From Egicoccus sp. AB-alg2 (GTDB lineage Bacteria; Actinomycetota; Nitriliruptoria; Nitriliruptorales; Nitriliruptoraceae): 64,000 nucleotides of DNA. Of this stretch, positions 41,841-49,783 are shown piece after piece. The translations under genes and the position numbers were made by a program. Position 1 is the stretch's first letter. Every line of letters begins with the position of its first letter. The stretch is taken from positions 310,001 to 374,000 of the forward strand of contig NZ_JBGUAX010000007.1 of assembly GCF_041821065.1 (NCBI RefSeq), in the 5' to 3' direction. The notes under the pieces were generated by a model. It saw only the letters and a program-made list of their open reading frames with translations, was not told where the DNA came from and made no database searches.

Positions 41841-42287
41841 ATGGTGACGAATCTGGAGCCCATCGTTCACGAGTACGCGCTCCGTTGCGATCCGGAGAGC
41901 GCTTTCGTGATCTACACGACCCGGATCGGGGACTGGTGGGATCCCCGTTATTCGGAGAACGCTGAGACGTTCGAATCGGTGACCATCGAGCCGTGGGTCG
42001 GTGGGCGAATCTATGCCGAACACGCGGATCTCGGGCAGCACGACTGGGGTGAGGTGACGCTCTGGCAGCCGGAACGTCGGGTCGTTCACACCTTCACGCT
42101 CGCCCAGGACCCCAGCCACCCCAGCGAGGTCGCCGCGAAGTTCGAACCAGGCGAGAATGGCCCTGGCTGCGTCTTCCGGTTCGAGCACGGGGGATGGAAC
42201 GAGACCAACGCGGCCACACGCGAGAAGTTCGGTGACTGGCCGGTCATGCTCGACCGCTTCGCCGCCCTGGTCGAAGCCCGAACCTGA
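41841..42287 (+). CDS. SRPBCC/AHSA1-like protein
   Basis: A 148-residue START-fold protein: EYALRCDPESAFVIYTTRIGDWWDPRYS, VTIEPWVGGRIYAEHADLGQHDWGEVTLWQPERRVVHTFTL, and a C-terminal helix WPVMLDRFAALVEA. The pattern is that of AHSA1-type proteins, which bind small hydrophobic ligands or chaperones. Role unknown. No strong Shine-Dalgarno before ATG 41841. Confidence 0.82.
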   Translation: MVTNLEPIVHEYALRCDPESAFVIYTTRIGDWWDPRYSENAETFESVTIEPWVGGRIYAEHADLGQHDWGEVTLWQPERRVVHTFTLAQDPSHPSEVAAKFEPGENGPGCVFRFEHGGWNETNAATREKFGDWPVMLDRFAALVEART

Positions 42288-42299
42288 CCCGATCCCGGG

Positions 42300-42647
42300 C
42301 GTCGGATCCGCTAGGGGCGGCAGCGGCTTCCCGAGCATGCGGTCGACGTCCCCGCCGTAGCCAGCGATGACATCCTCGAGATGCTCGTGGTGCCCCAGCG
42401 TGAGCGTGGCGAGGTCGAACAACGCGTCACCCTGGCTGGCCTCGCACCAGTCGATGATCCCGGTGGCCGGTTCACCGTCGATGAAGCCGTGCTCGACGTG
42501 CAGGTCACCGTGGAGGAACGCCGGCGTCCACGTCCGGAGCGCCGCCTCGGCGAGATGACGATTGCGCGTGACGATGTCGGGAGGAAGAACGCCGTTGACG
42601 ACGAGCCAGCCGCACTCGTCGACCAGCCGACCGGAGAGCGAGATCAC
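42300..42647 (-). pseudogene. Aminoglycoside-phosphotransferase-like fragment
   Basis: The minus strand encodes FLHGDLHVEHGFIDGEPATGIIDWCEASQGDALFDLATLTL, the catalytic HGD loop and the IDW metal site of APH-family kinases. The N-terminal lobe is absent and the C-terminus stops at about GYGGDVDRMLGKPL. The break on the 5' side is near AGATCACGGCGGTGGCG (42641), which resembles the core of the 45-bp repeat. It is an inactive fragment. Confidence 0.6.
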
Positions 42648-42705
42648 GGCGGTGGCGCAGCCTGCCGGGACCTACCCTTCGTGACGCCTCGTGGAGGAGC
42701 TGTCC

Positions 42706-43638
42706 GTGGACCACGTGAAGGTCGTCGTACCCACCCCCGGCGGACCGGGGTCGGAGCGCGCCTGGGCCGAGCCGGTCGACGTGGCGGCGGGTCGCTACCG
42801 CATCGACAACGTGCTCTTCTTCGCGGACGGGGTGTCACTCGATGACATCGTGCGGTGCGAACCCAACGCCGCTGGTGACCTCATCGTGGTCGAGGTCGTC
42901 GAACGCTCCTCCAATGCGACCCTCGCGTTCTACCCCCACGACGAGACGATGGGCCAGGACGGTCGTGACACCGCCTGCCGGCGACTCCTCGCTCGCATCG
43001 CCGACCGACACGGCGACACCGTCAGCTGTGAATCCGGCATGGGGTTCGTGACCGTCTGCGCCTTGCCGGATACGGCCGACAGCGTGCTCGCCACCGTTGC
43101 GGCCGAACACGACCCCGACGGCGCCGTCGACCAGGACGAACGGCGTGCCGGACGCTGGCGGTTCTTTCCTGTCGCCCATCCGGCGTGGGAGGTCCCGTCC
43201 CCCATCGAAGGGGCCGACGACCTACTCGCCGAACCAGCCCCCGAGGTCTTCGCGGTCGCCTGGCCCGAGCCCGGTGACGACCTCGTCGCGTCCTGGCCCC
43301 CCGAGTTCGTCGAGTCCTTGCGTTCCTGGGCCTCCACCGACGAGCGCATGCGTGACGTGCTCGACCGGCGCATGTACGTGCAGGCCGTCGGCATCTACGG
43401 GCGCAACGCCCTGATGCATGAGCTCGGTGGCGATGAGGTCGGCCCAGCACCGTTCCGCCTGCTGACCACCGAAGTCGACGACGGCATTCGACAGGGCTGG
43501 CTGGCCGCCCACATCGACGGGCAGGTCCGCTGGTGCCGTGGCGACGAGGCGGACGAACGGATGCGCCGGTTCTTCGGCAGGTTCGGACTCGACCCGGACG
43601 CCGACCCGTACCGTCCCGTGTCCGGCGGGCCGGGCTGA
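42706..43638 (+). CDS. DUF4265-domain protein
   Basis: A 310-residue protein. The N-terminal ~130 residues follow the DUF4265 pattern (ERAWAEPVDVAAGRYRIDNVLFFADGVSLDDIVR). The remainder is a soluble domain of unknown type. GGAGGAG six nt before GTG 42706 supports this start over GTG 42691. Function unknown. It converges with the YdeI-type gene, 7 nt apart. Confidence 0.78.
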   Translation: MDHVKVVVPTPGGPGSERAWAEPVDVAAGRYRIDNVLFFADGVSLDDIVRCEPNAAGDLIVVEVVERSSNATLAFYPHDETMGQDGRDTACRRLLARIADRHGDTVSCESGMGFVTVCALPDTADSVLATVAAEHDPDGAVDQDERRAGRWRFFPVAHPAWEVPSPIEGADDLLAEPAPEVFAVAWPEPGDDLVASWPPEFVESLRSWASTDERMRDVLDRRMYVQAVGIYGRNALMHELGGDEVGPAPFRLLTTEVDDGIRQGWLAAHIDGQVRWCRGDEADERMRRFFGRFGLDPDADPYRPVSGGPG

Positions 43639-43645
43639 CCCGCCT

Positions 43646-44227
43646 TCAGCGGTCGGACAGGCCTCTGCCCTCGAGGATGCGCGGGACGATCTTGTCCACG
43701 CGTCGTTCGCGCGTGGTCGACTGCTTCGCGGCGGAGACGTGCAGGTTGTAGGCGCGCTGGCGGCCGGGGGTGAGCCCGTCGAAGGACGCGGCGAGCTCGG
43801 GGTCCCCCGCGAGCCGTTCCGCGAGCTCCGGGGCCAGCTCCTCGTCCGGCCGCGGTGGCACCTCGGTGCCGGCGTCCTCGACGGCGATGGCCTGCTGGAC
43901 GTACTCGGCGACGGCATCGGCGTGCGTCTCGACATCCTTCACCGACGTGAACATCATCCGGCGAGCGGCGTGCGAGTTCGGCCCGACCTCCTCGAGCAGC
44001 CCCGCGGGGTCGTCGAGCAGGATGCCCTTGAAGAACATCAGCGCGAGGTTGTCGGCGAACTCCTGGACGATCGCGATGTTCGCGTCGCCGTGGGTGTAGC
44101 AGGGCTTGCCCCACTTGATCGTCTCGTCGAGGCCGGCCGAAACCAACAACGGACGCAAGGCCCGGATCTCCTCCGGCCACTGCTCGGAGGCCTCGAGGTA
44201 CGCGTCGACGTCGGGGAAGTCCTCCAT
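43646..44227 (-). CDS. YdeI/DUF1801-family protein
   Basis: A 193-residue protein. The N-terminal DUF1801-like domain (WPEEIRALRPLLVSAGLDETIKWGKPCYTH...NIAIVQEFADNLALMFFKG) is followed by a YdeI/OmpD-associated helical tail (SFDGLTPGRQRAYNLHVSAAKQSTTRERRVDKIVPRILEGRGL). Bacillus YdhG-type relatives act as iron chaperones; the role here is unproven. Confidence 0.88.
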   Translation of the reverse strand: MEDFPDVDAYLEASEQWPEEIRALRPLLVSAGLDETIKWGKPCYTHGDANIAIVQEFADNLALMFFKGILLDDPAGLLEEVGPNSHAARRMMFTSVKDVETHADAVAEYVQQAIAVEDAGTEVPPRPDEELAPELAERLAGDPELAASFDGLTPGRQRAYNLHVSAAKQSTTRERRVDKIVPRILEGRGLSDR

Positions 44228-44350
44228 GGCTTGCTGCCCCCTTCCGGGACGGGAACGACGCCTTCAGTGTGCCGAGCTGGTGGGTCCGTCGCCGGACCGA
44301 TCCCGAGTGCGAGCACGTCGTCGAGCCAGCTCCGCGTGCTCGGCGGGCCG

Positions 44351-44364
44351 GCTTCCGCGGAAGC
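44351..44364. repeat. Palindrome shared with the 28.7-kb repeat
   Basis: GCTTCCGCGGAAGC, followed by GCTTCGG, upstream of the first crcB gene. The same 14-mer is the core of the large palindrome at 28693-28736. Confidence 0.5.
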
Positions 44365-44421
44365 GCTTCGGCGGGGGGCGTCGGCGATCCCAGCCGGCGC
44401 CGGCCACTAGGGTGGGTCGGC

Positions 44422-44814
44422 GTGTCACGATCCGATCCCGCCATCGCCGCGTCGACGCTGCGCGACGTCGCGCTCGGTGGTGCCGCCGGGGCGCTGCTGC
44501 GCGCGGGCGCGGTGCTTCCCGCGGTCGTGGTCGCGGAAAGCGAACTGGTGGCGCTGGTGGCGCTCAACGCGCTGGGCGCGTACCTGCTCGGACGCCTGCT
44601 CGTGCGGGCCGTCGACGACGTCCGGTGGCGGGCCCGCCTGCCGCTGCTGGGGACGGGGCTGCTCGGCAGCCTGACGACCTTCTCCGGGCTCGCGGTGCCG
44701 CTCGCGCTGCTGTGGGCCGGCGGCGCGCCGCTGGCGGCGGCGATCTGGGCGCTGGTCAGCCTGGCCACCGGCGTCTGGGCCGCCGCCCAGGGCTTGCGGG
44801 AGGTCGACTCGTGA
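44422..44814 (+). CDS. crcB: Fluoride channel CrcB, first subunit
   Basis: A 130-residue membrane protein with four helices: GGAAGALLRAG, NALGAYLLG, GTGLLGSLTTFSGLAVPL (the Fluc signature) and a C-terminal helix. Fluc channels are dimers exporting F-; in many Gram-positive bacteria two half-genes form a heterodimer. The gene overlaps the second by GTGA. No fluoride riboswitch was recognised upstream. Confidence 0.92.
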   Translation: MSRSDPAIAASTLRDVALGGAAGALLRAGAVLPAVVVAESELVALVALNALGAYLLGRLLVRAVDDVRWRARLPLLGTGLLGSLTTFSGLAVPLALLWAGGAPLAAAIWALVSLATGVWAAAQGLREVDS

Positions 44815-45215
44815 CGGCGGCGGCGCTGTCGGGCGCCGTCGCGGCGGCCGTCGGACTGGCCGTCGCCGGCGCGCTGGGTGCGGTCGTGCGACACCTCGCG
44901 GTCACCGTGGGCAGCCGTCGTGGTGACACGGGACGCGCGGCGGCCATCGCCGTCTGCAACCTCCTCGGCGCGCTCGCCCTGGCGGGGCTCGTGGTGGCGG
45001 ACCGCCGTGGCGTGGTCGGCACCTGGTCGCTGCTCGTGGTCGGTACCGGCTTCTGCGGGGCCGTCACGACCTTCTCCACCTGGGTCGTGGACGTGGTCGC
45101 GGCCTGGCACGGCGGGCAGCGCCACCGCGTCGTGCTGGTCGGGGTGGACCTCGTCGGGCAGCTGGTGGTGGGCGTGCTGCTGGCCTCCCTCGTCGTCCGC
45201 TGGGCGGCCGGCTGA
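44811..45215 (+). CDS. crcB: Fluoride channel CrcB, second subunit
   Basis: A 134-residue homologue of its neighbour with GALGAVVRHLAV, CNLLGALALAGL and GTGFCGAVTTFSTWVVDVV. The GTG start overlaps the first gene by 4 nt, so both subunits are made together for a heterodimeric channel. Confidence 0.92.
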   Translation: MTAAALSGAVAAAVGLAVAGALGAVVRHLAVTVGSRRGDTGRAAAIAVCNLLGALALAGLVVADRRGVVGTWSLLVVGTGFCGAVTTFSTWVVDVVAAWHGGQRHRVVLVGVDLVGQLVVGVLLASLVVRWAAG

Positions 45216-45225
45216 CGGGCGGCCC

Positions 45226-45792
45226 TCAACGCAGCGCCTCGACCAGCAGCACCACCGCCATGCCGGCGAACAGCGCCGCGGAGGCGAGCCGCACCGTCCG
45301 TGGCGAGAGCCGCTTCCACAACGCGCGCCCGACCACGACGGCCAGGACCCCCGACACCGTCATCCCGAGCGTCGCCCCGACCCACACCCCGAACGCGGAG
45401 GTCGTGGCGGCCAGGGCGAGCGCCGCCACCATCGTCTTGTCGCCCAACTCGGCCAGCGAGATCCCCGCCACCACGGCGAGGAAGCCGCGGCCACCGCCGG
45501 GTGCGCGATGCGCGTCGATCTCGGTGGCCGGCTCCTCGCGCCAGGTCCGCACCGCGAACAACGCGAACAGCGCGGCTGCGACGAGCAGCAGTGGCTGGGT
45601 CGGCAACGCCGTGCCGAGCAGCGCCCCGGCCGTCACCGACAGCCCCATCGTCAGTGCCGACGCCGTGGCGACCGCGGCGACCAGCAGGGCGGTGCGGTAA
45701 CGGGCGGCGAGGGAGAGCGCGAGCAGCTGCGACTTGTCGCCGAGTTCGGCGAGGAAGACGGTCGCGAACGCCAGGAGGGCGGCGTTGAGCAT
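45226..45792 (-). CDS. Gdt1/UPF0016-family Mn2+ exporter
   Basis: A 188-residue membrane protein with the duplicated signature ExGDKS/T: FLAELGDKSQLLAL in the first half and LAELGDKTMVAALAL in the second, each followed by three helices. TMEM165/GDT1 proteins, including bacterial Mn exporters (MneA/MntX type), export Mn2+ or Ca2+. ATG 45792 begins the first helix. Control by the preceding yybP-ykoY RNA supports an Mn2+ role. Confidence 0.93.
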   Translation of the reverse strand: MLNAALLAFATVFLAELGDKSQLLALSLAARYRTALLVAAVATASALTMGLSVTAGALLGTALPTQPLLLVAAALFALFAVRTWREEPATEIDAHRAPGGGRGFLAVVAGISLAELGDKTMVAALALAATTSAFGVWVGATLGMTVSGVLAVVVGRALWKRLSPRTVRLASAALFAGMAVVLLVEALR

Positions 45793-45841
45793 GTCCGGCA
45801 CCTTCGACTTCCTGGTGGTGCCGGGTGGGGGCCACGTCGCT

Positions 45842-45970
45842 CCGACCCGACACGCACGACGTGTCTGGGTCGGAGGTCTCGCCCGCTGACGCCTGTCGGC
45901 GATCAGCCCGCGCGGCCGGGTGCGACGCACCAGTGTGTCGACCGTGCGATCGGGGGCTACTCCCCTCCGA
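45842..45970 (-). ncRNA. yybP-ykoY manganese riboswitch with overlapping hairpin
   Basis: The minus strand has the class-defining GGGGAGTAG (45966-45958), then GGCGTCAGCGGGCGAGACC, with closing helix P1 TCGGAGG (45970-45964) / CCTCCGA (45876-45870). The 3' P1 strand is also the first arm of a long hairpin (CTCCGACCC...GGGTCGGAG, 45876-45842). Binding could therefore switch between P1 and that hairpin. In this class Mn2+ binding turns expression on. It stands 50 nt before the exporter ATG. Confidence 0.85.
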
Positions 45971-46012
45971 GGCGGCGAGGGTATCGCAGGGCTCGCCCGC
46001 CGCGCGAGGCGG

Positions 46013-47332
46013 TCAGCGGCAGGTCTCGCTGCGTTCCACCACGGAAGCCGCCTCGTCCTCCGACGGTGCGTCCCCGCCGGTGGCCTCCTCCGCGCCGGTG
46101 GTGACGTCGTCGGAAGGCGTGTCGGCGTCCGTGCCGTCGCCCTCGGCCGCCTCGGCGCCGGTGTCGCTCTGGACGTCGGGGGTGGCGCCGTCGGTGCCGG
46201 CGTCGGTGCCACCAGAGCCATCGGTGGTCGCGCCTTCGCCAGCCGCGCCCTCGCCCGCCGCGTTCTGCTCAGCCGGGTCCTGCCCGGTCATCAGCCACCG
46301 CAGCAGCTCGCGGGTGCGCTGCTCGTCGACGACGACGTAGGCGGCCCCGTCGATCGTCTCGATGTCGCCGGGCACGACCTGGCCCTCGAGACCGCCCCGG
46401 ACGGTGGCGCGGTGCTCGCGCGCGAGCTGCTGGATGCGGTTGAGCGTGAGCGTGTCGTCGAGCTCGACGGCCTGGGCGACCGCCTCGGCGACGCGGAAGG
46501 TGCGCGCCGGGTCGTCGAAGACCCCGACGCTGGCCAACTCGTTGCGCAGCTCGGTCACGAACCGCTGCTGGCGTCCCATACGTCCGAAGTCGTTGTCGAT
46601 GTGACGGGCCCGCACGAACGCCAGCGCGTCGGCGCCGTCGAGCCGGACGCAGCCGGCCTCCAGGTCGAGGTTGGCGTTGTCGTCCTGGAGGGGTTCCTCG
46701 ACGTACATCGACACGCCCCCGAGGGCGTCGACGATGTCGACGAAGCCGCGGAAGTCGACCTTCACGACGTGGTCGATGCGCACGCCCATCCAGTTGCTGA
46801 GTGTCTGGACCACGCAGGTGGCCCCGCCGCGACCGTCGAGTTCACCGATCGCGTAGGCGGCGTTGACCCGGCCGCTGGTGCCGTCGCAGCGGGTGAGCAG
46901 GGTGTCGCGCGGGATGCTGAGCAGGCGTACCTCGCCGTCGTCCGGGTCGAGCCGAGCCAGGGAGATCACCTCGGTGCGCTCGCCCTCGGCGTCGCCCGTA
47001 CCCAGCTCGCGGCGCTCCTCGGGCGTGAGCACCTCGCGGGAGTCCGACCCGAGGACCAGCACCGTCAGTGCACGCGGGTCGAGTTCCTCCTCGTCCGCGC
47101 CCTCGTCGGCTCGGCCGTCTCCATCGGCGTCGCCGGACGCACCCACCGGCGGGCCCTCGCCGAGCCCGTCCACGCCGACCCGGTCGATCGACGCGTTCAG
47201 GGACCAGAGCCCGACGGCGACCAGCGCGGCGACCGCCAGCAGGACGGCGCCGCCGATCAGCGCGGTCCGACGGCCCCAGCCGGGCCGTCGCTCGCGCTCG
47301 GCCCAACTCGCCCCGCGGATGGTGTCGGCCAC
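46013..47332 (-). CDS. LytR-CpsA-Psr (LCP) family protein
   Basis: A 439-residue protein. One membrane helix (ALIGGAVLLAVAALVAVGLW) leads to the extracellular LCP domain (residues ~85-290: VLVLGSDSRE, SLARLDPDDGEVRLLSIPRDTLL, VDFRGFVDIVDALGGVSMYV, LDGADALAFVRARH, RMGRQQRFV). LCP enzymes attach polymers such as teichoic acid or arabinogalactan to peptidoglycan. The C-terminal ~100 residues are a low-complexity acidic Gly/Thr tail. The start GTG 47332 follows GGACAGGGC. Confidence 0.94.
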   Translation of the reverse strand: MADTIRGASWAERERRPGWGRRTALIGGAVLLAVAALVAVGLWSLNASIDRVGVDGLGEGPPVGASGDADGDGRADEGADEEELDPRALTVLVLGSDSREVLTPEERRELGTGDAEGERTEVISLARLDPDDGEVRLLSIPRDTLLTRCDGTSGRVNAAYAIGELDGRGGATCVVQTLSNWMGVRIDHVVKVDFRGFVDIVDALGGVSMYVEEPLQDDNANLDLEAGCVRLDGADALAFVRARHIDNDFGRMGRQQRFVTELRNELASVGVFDDPARTFRVAEAVAQAVELDDTLTLNRIQQLAREHRATVRGGLEGQVVPGDIETIDGAAYVVVDEQRTRELLRWLMTGQDPAEQNAAGEGAAGEGATTDGSGGTDAGTDGATPDVQSDTGAEAAEGDGTDADTPSDDVTTGAEEATGGDAPSEDEAASVVERSETCR

Positions 47333-47555
47333 GCCCTGTCCTCGTCCCTATCGTTCCCGGTCGTCGATCGTCCCCCGACTCGCGCAGGATGAGCCACCCG
47401 GAGGGTGGTGTGCGGAGCGCGGTGCGGTCGTACGGCCGTCCAGTCCGCGCACGGGCCGGTCGTTCGGGGCCGCCACCTGTTCGTCGGGACGCCGACCGAT
47501 CGGGCGGGGCGGGCCGGCTAGCGTCTCGCGTCACCCGAGCCGGCGATGTGCCGCG

Positions 47556-49502
47556 TTGTTCGCAGACCTGTTCCCCCTCACGGACGCCGGTGCCGTCTTC
47601 GCGGTGCTGCTGCTGCTCGTGCTCGTGGGGCCGATGCTGGTGCGGCCGTTGCGGCTCCCGGACCTCGTCGGGCTGATCGCCCTGGGCATGGTCGTCGGTC
47701 CCAACGTGTTGGGCATCGTGTCGGGGCAGGTGCTGATCCACGCGCTTGGCTTCGTCGGCCTGCTGTACCTGATGTTCCAGGGCGGCCTGGACCTCGATCT
47801 CGAGGGGTTCGTCGAACGGCGCCGGGCGTCGATCCTCTTCGGCACCGTGACGTTCGTGCTGCCGATGCTGGTGGTGACCGGGGTCTCGCTGGCGATCGGG
47901 GTGCCGTTCCTGGCCGCGGTCATCATCGGCTCGGCGCTGACCAGCCACACCCCGCTGTCGTACCCGACCATCGCCCGCTACGACCTGGCCCGCAATCCGG
48001 CGGTGACGGCCAGCCTCGGTGCCACGTTGCTGGCGACCGTGGCGGCGCTGCTCGTGCTGGCGGTGGCGTCGGCCGGCGCCGAGGGCAACCAGGGCGTCGG
48101 CTACTGGCTGCTGTTCACGGCCGGCATGGTGCTCTACGTCGGTGCCATGCTGCTGGGGGTGCCACGCTTCACGCGCTGGTTCTTCCGCGGCCTCGGCCAG
48201 GACCGCGAGGTACGGCTGACGTACCTGCTGTCTGGCATGGGCCTGGCCGCGGTGGTGGCCGGTGCGATCGGCATCGAACCGATCGTCGGCGCCTTCCTCG
48301 CCGGTCTGGCGTTCAACCGGTTCGTGCCCGACGGCACCGTCATCGCCGACCGGGTGGCGTTCCTCGGCCGGTCGCTGTTCATCCCCGCCTTCCTGATCAG
48401 CACCGGGATGATGCTGGACCCGGTCGCGCTCGTGACCGACCCGGCCACGCTCACCCTCGGGGTCGCGCTGGTGGCCGCCGAGGTGGTGTCCAAGTGGGGT
48501 GCCTCGACGGTGTCGGGGCGGTGGCTGGGGTTCACCGCCAACGAGCGCGGCCTGATGTTCTCCCTGAGCGTCGGGCAGGCGGCCGGCGCCCTGGCGGCGG
48601 TCGTCGTCGGCCAGGAGCTCGGACTGCTCGGCACCGCCGAGGTCAACGCGATCATCCTGGTCATCATGGTCACGGCACTGCTGGCCGGCGTCAGCGCCAA
48701 CCGGCACGCCCCGCAGGTGCCGCCGCCGGGCACCGAGGGCCGCTCGCTGGGCAAGCGGGTCGTGGTACCCGTGTCCAACCCGGACACGATCGAGTCGCTC
48801 GTGCGGGTCGCCGGGCAGGTCGCCGCGCCCGACTCCGGGGCCGTCGTCGCGGTCAACGTCCTGCCCTTCGACGCCGCGCCGGAGCAAGTCCGCGCCAACC
48901 GCGAACTCGCCAGCCGGGCCGAGCGCGCCGCACTGGCCGTGGGCTCCGAGGTCAACACCAGCGTGCGCATCGACGCGTCGATCGACGGTGGTGTGCTGCA
49001 CAGCGTGGTCGAGCAGGACGGCACCTGCCTCGTCATGGGGTGGGAGGGCCAGTCACGGCGCCGGGGATCGCTGTTCGGCAGCGTCATCGACCGGTGCGTG
49101 GCGATCTCGCCGGTGCCCGTGCTGGTGTGCCGGCCCGGGATCGACGAGCCGACCCGCCGGGTCGTGCTCGTGGTCACCTCCGACGAGGTCGGCTTCGGCC
49201 ACGACCGGGGGCTGGTGCTGGCCGCCGAGGTCGTCGGCCGGCTCACCCGGCAGGCCGAGGTGCCCTCGCTGGTCGTCACCGACCTGCCCGAGGACGAACT
49301 GCGCCACCGCCTCGACCATCGCATCCGGCCCAGCGAGATCGTGACCGAACCGACCGTGCTGCGGGCCCTGGCCAGCCGCGTGCGAGAGGGCGACGTCGTG
49401 CTGGCCGTGACCCCGCCCGCCACCAGTCGGCTCGGTCGCGGCGCCCACCGTGTCGCGCAGGCCGCCCGTGGCCGCACCGTGGTCGTGGTCGTCCCCCGCT
49501 GA
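47556..49502 (+). CDS. CPA2-type cation/proton antiporter with C-terminal USP-like domains
   Basis: A 648-residue protein. Residues ~1-385 form the membrane antiporter (MFQGGLDLDLEGF, TSHTPLSYP, IEPIVGAFLAGLAFNRFV). From ~400 two universal-stress-like segments follow (VVPVSNPDTIESLV..., CLVMGWEGQSRRRGSLFGSVIDR). The likely substrate is Na+ or K+ against H+. The start is taken as TTG 47556, which aligns the first helix with the paralogue downstream; no clear Shine-Dalgarno is seen, so this is uncertain. Confidence 0.88.
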   Translation: MFADLFPLTDAGAVFAVLLLLVLVGPMLVRPLRLPDLVGLIALGMVVGPNVLGIVSGQVLIHALGFVGLLYLMFQGGLDLDLEGFVERRRASILFGTVTFVLPMLVVTGVSLAIGVPFLAAVIIGSALTSHTPLSYPTIARYDLARNPAVTASLGATLLATVAALLVLAVASAGAEGNQGVGYWLLFTAGMVLYVGAMLLGVPRFTRWFFRGLGQDREVRLTYLLSGMGLAAVVAGAIGIEPIVGAFLAGLAFNRFVPDGTVIADRVAFLGRSLFIPAFLISTGMMLDPVALVTDPATLTLGVALVAAEVVSKWGASTVSGRWLGFTANERGLMFSLSVGQAAGALAAVVVGQELGLLGTAEVNAIILVIMVTALLAGVSANRHAPQVPPPGTEGRSLGKRVVVPVSNPDTIESLVRVAGQVAAPDSGAVVAVNVLPFDAAPEQVRANRELASRAERAALAVGSEVNTSVRIDASIDGGVLHSVVEQDGTCLVMGWEGQSRRRGSLFGSVIDRCVAISPVPVLVCRPGIDEPTRRVVLVVTSDEVGFGHDRGLVLAAEVVGRLTRQAEVPSLVVTDLPEDELRHRLDHRIRPSEIVTEPTVLRALASRVREGDVVLAVTPPATSRLGRGAHRVAQAARGRTVVVVVPR

Positions 49503-49541
49503 TCACTCGCGGCCCGTGCCGGGCCCGGCTCGCTAACGTGT

Positions 49542-49679
49542 GTCGCTACGCCGAGCTCGGACGCCATCGTCCGGGACGGGGGACCCACTCGGATGCCGCG
49601 GCATCCACGGGGCGAATCCGCGTTCGCGCGGTAAGGCGACCCTTCGCGCCCGAGCCCGACAGCTAACCCCGTAGGCGAC
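49542..49679 (+). ncRNA. ydaO-type c-di-AMP riboswitch
   Basis: The 3' part CCGAGCCCGACAGCTAACCC and GTAGGCG matches the characteristic end of actinobacterial ydaO-yuaA aptamers, as does GGGGCGAATCCGCG upstream. The closing helix is GTCGCTACG (49542-49550) with CGTAGGCGAC (49670-49679, one bulge). c-di-AMP binding usually turns expression off, mostly of K+ transport and cell-wall genes. It lies 105 nt before the antiporter start. Confidence 0.8.
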
Positions 49680-49783
49680 ACCGGAGGAGCGTCGCAACCG
49701 GCACGGCGTCCACGACGGATGCACGGCACCTGCGGCCTCCACGCGACCGAGCCCGTCGCGCGTGAGACCCGTAGAGGCATCCC

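Noticed and set aside
42641-42657. Possible sixth copy of the 45-bp repeat
   Set aside because: Only GATCACGGCGGTGGCG matches; the left block is not present. Similar GATCACGG strings occur by chance in coding sequence at ~7950 and ~26216.
44228-44421. Fluoride riboswitch before crcB
   Set aside because: The conserved crcB-motif blocks were not found; only a palindrome shared with 28.7 kb is present.
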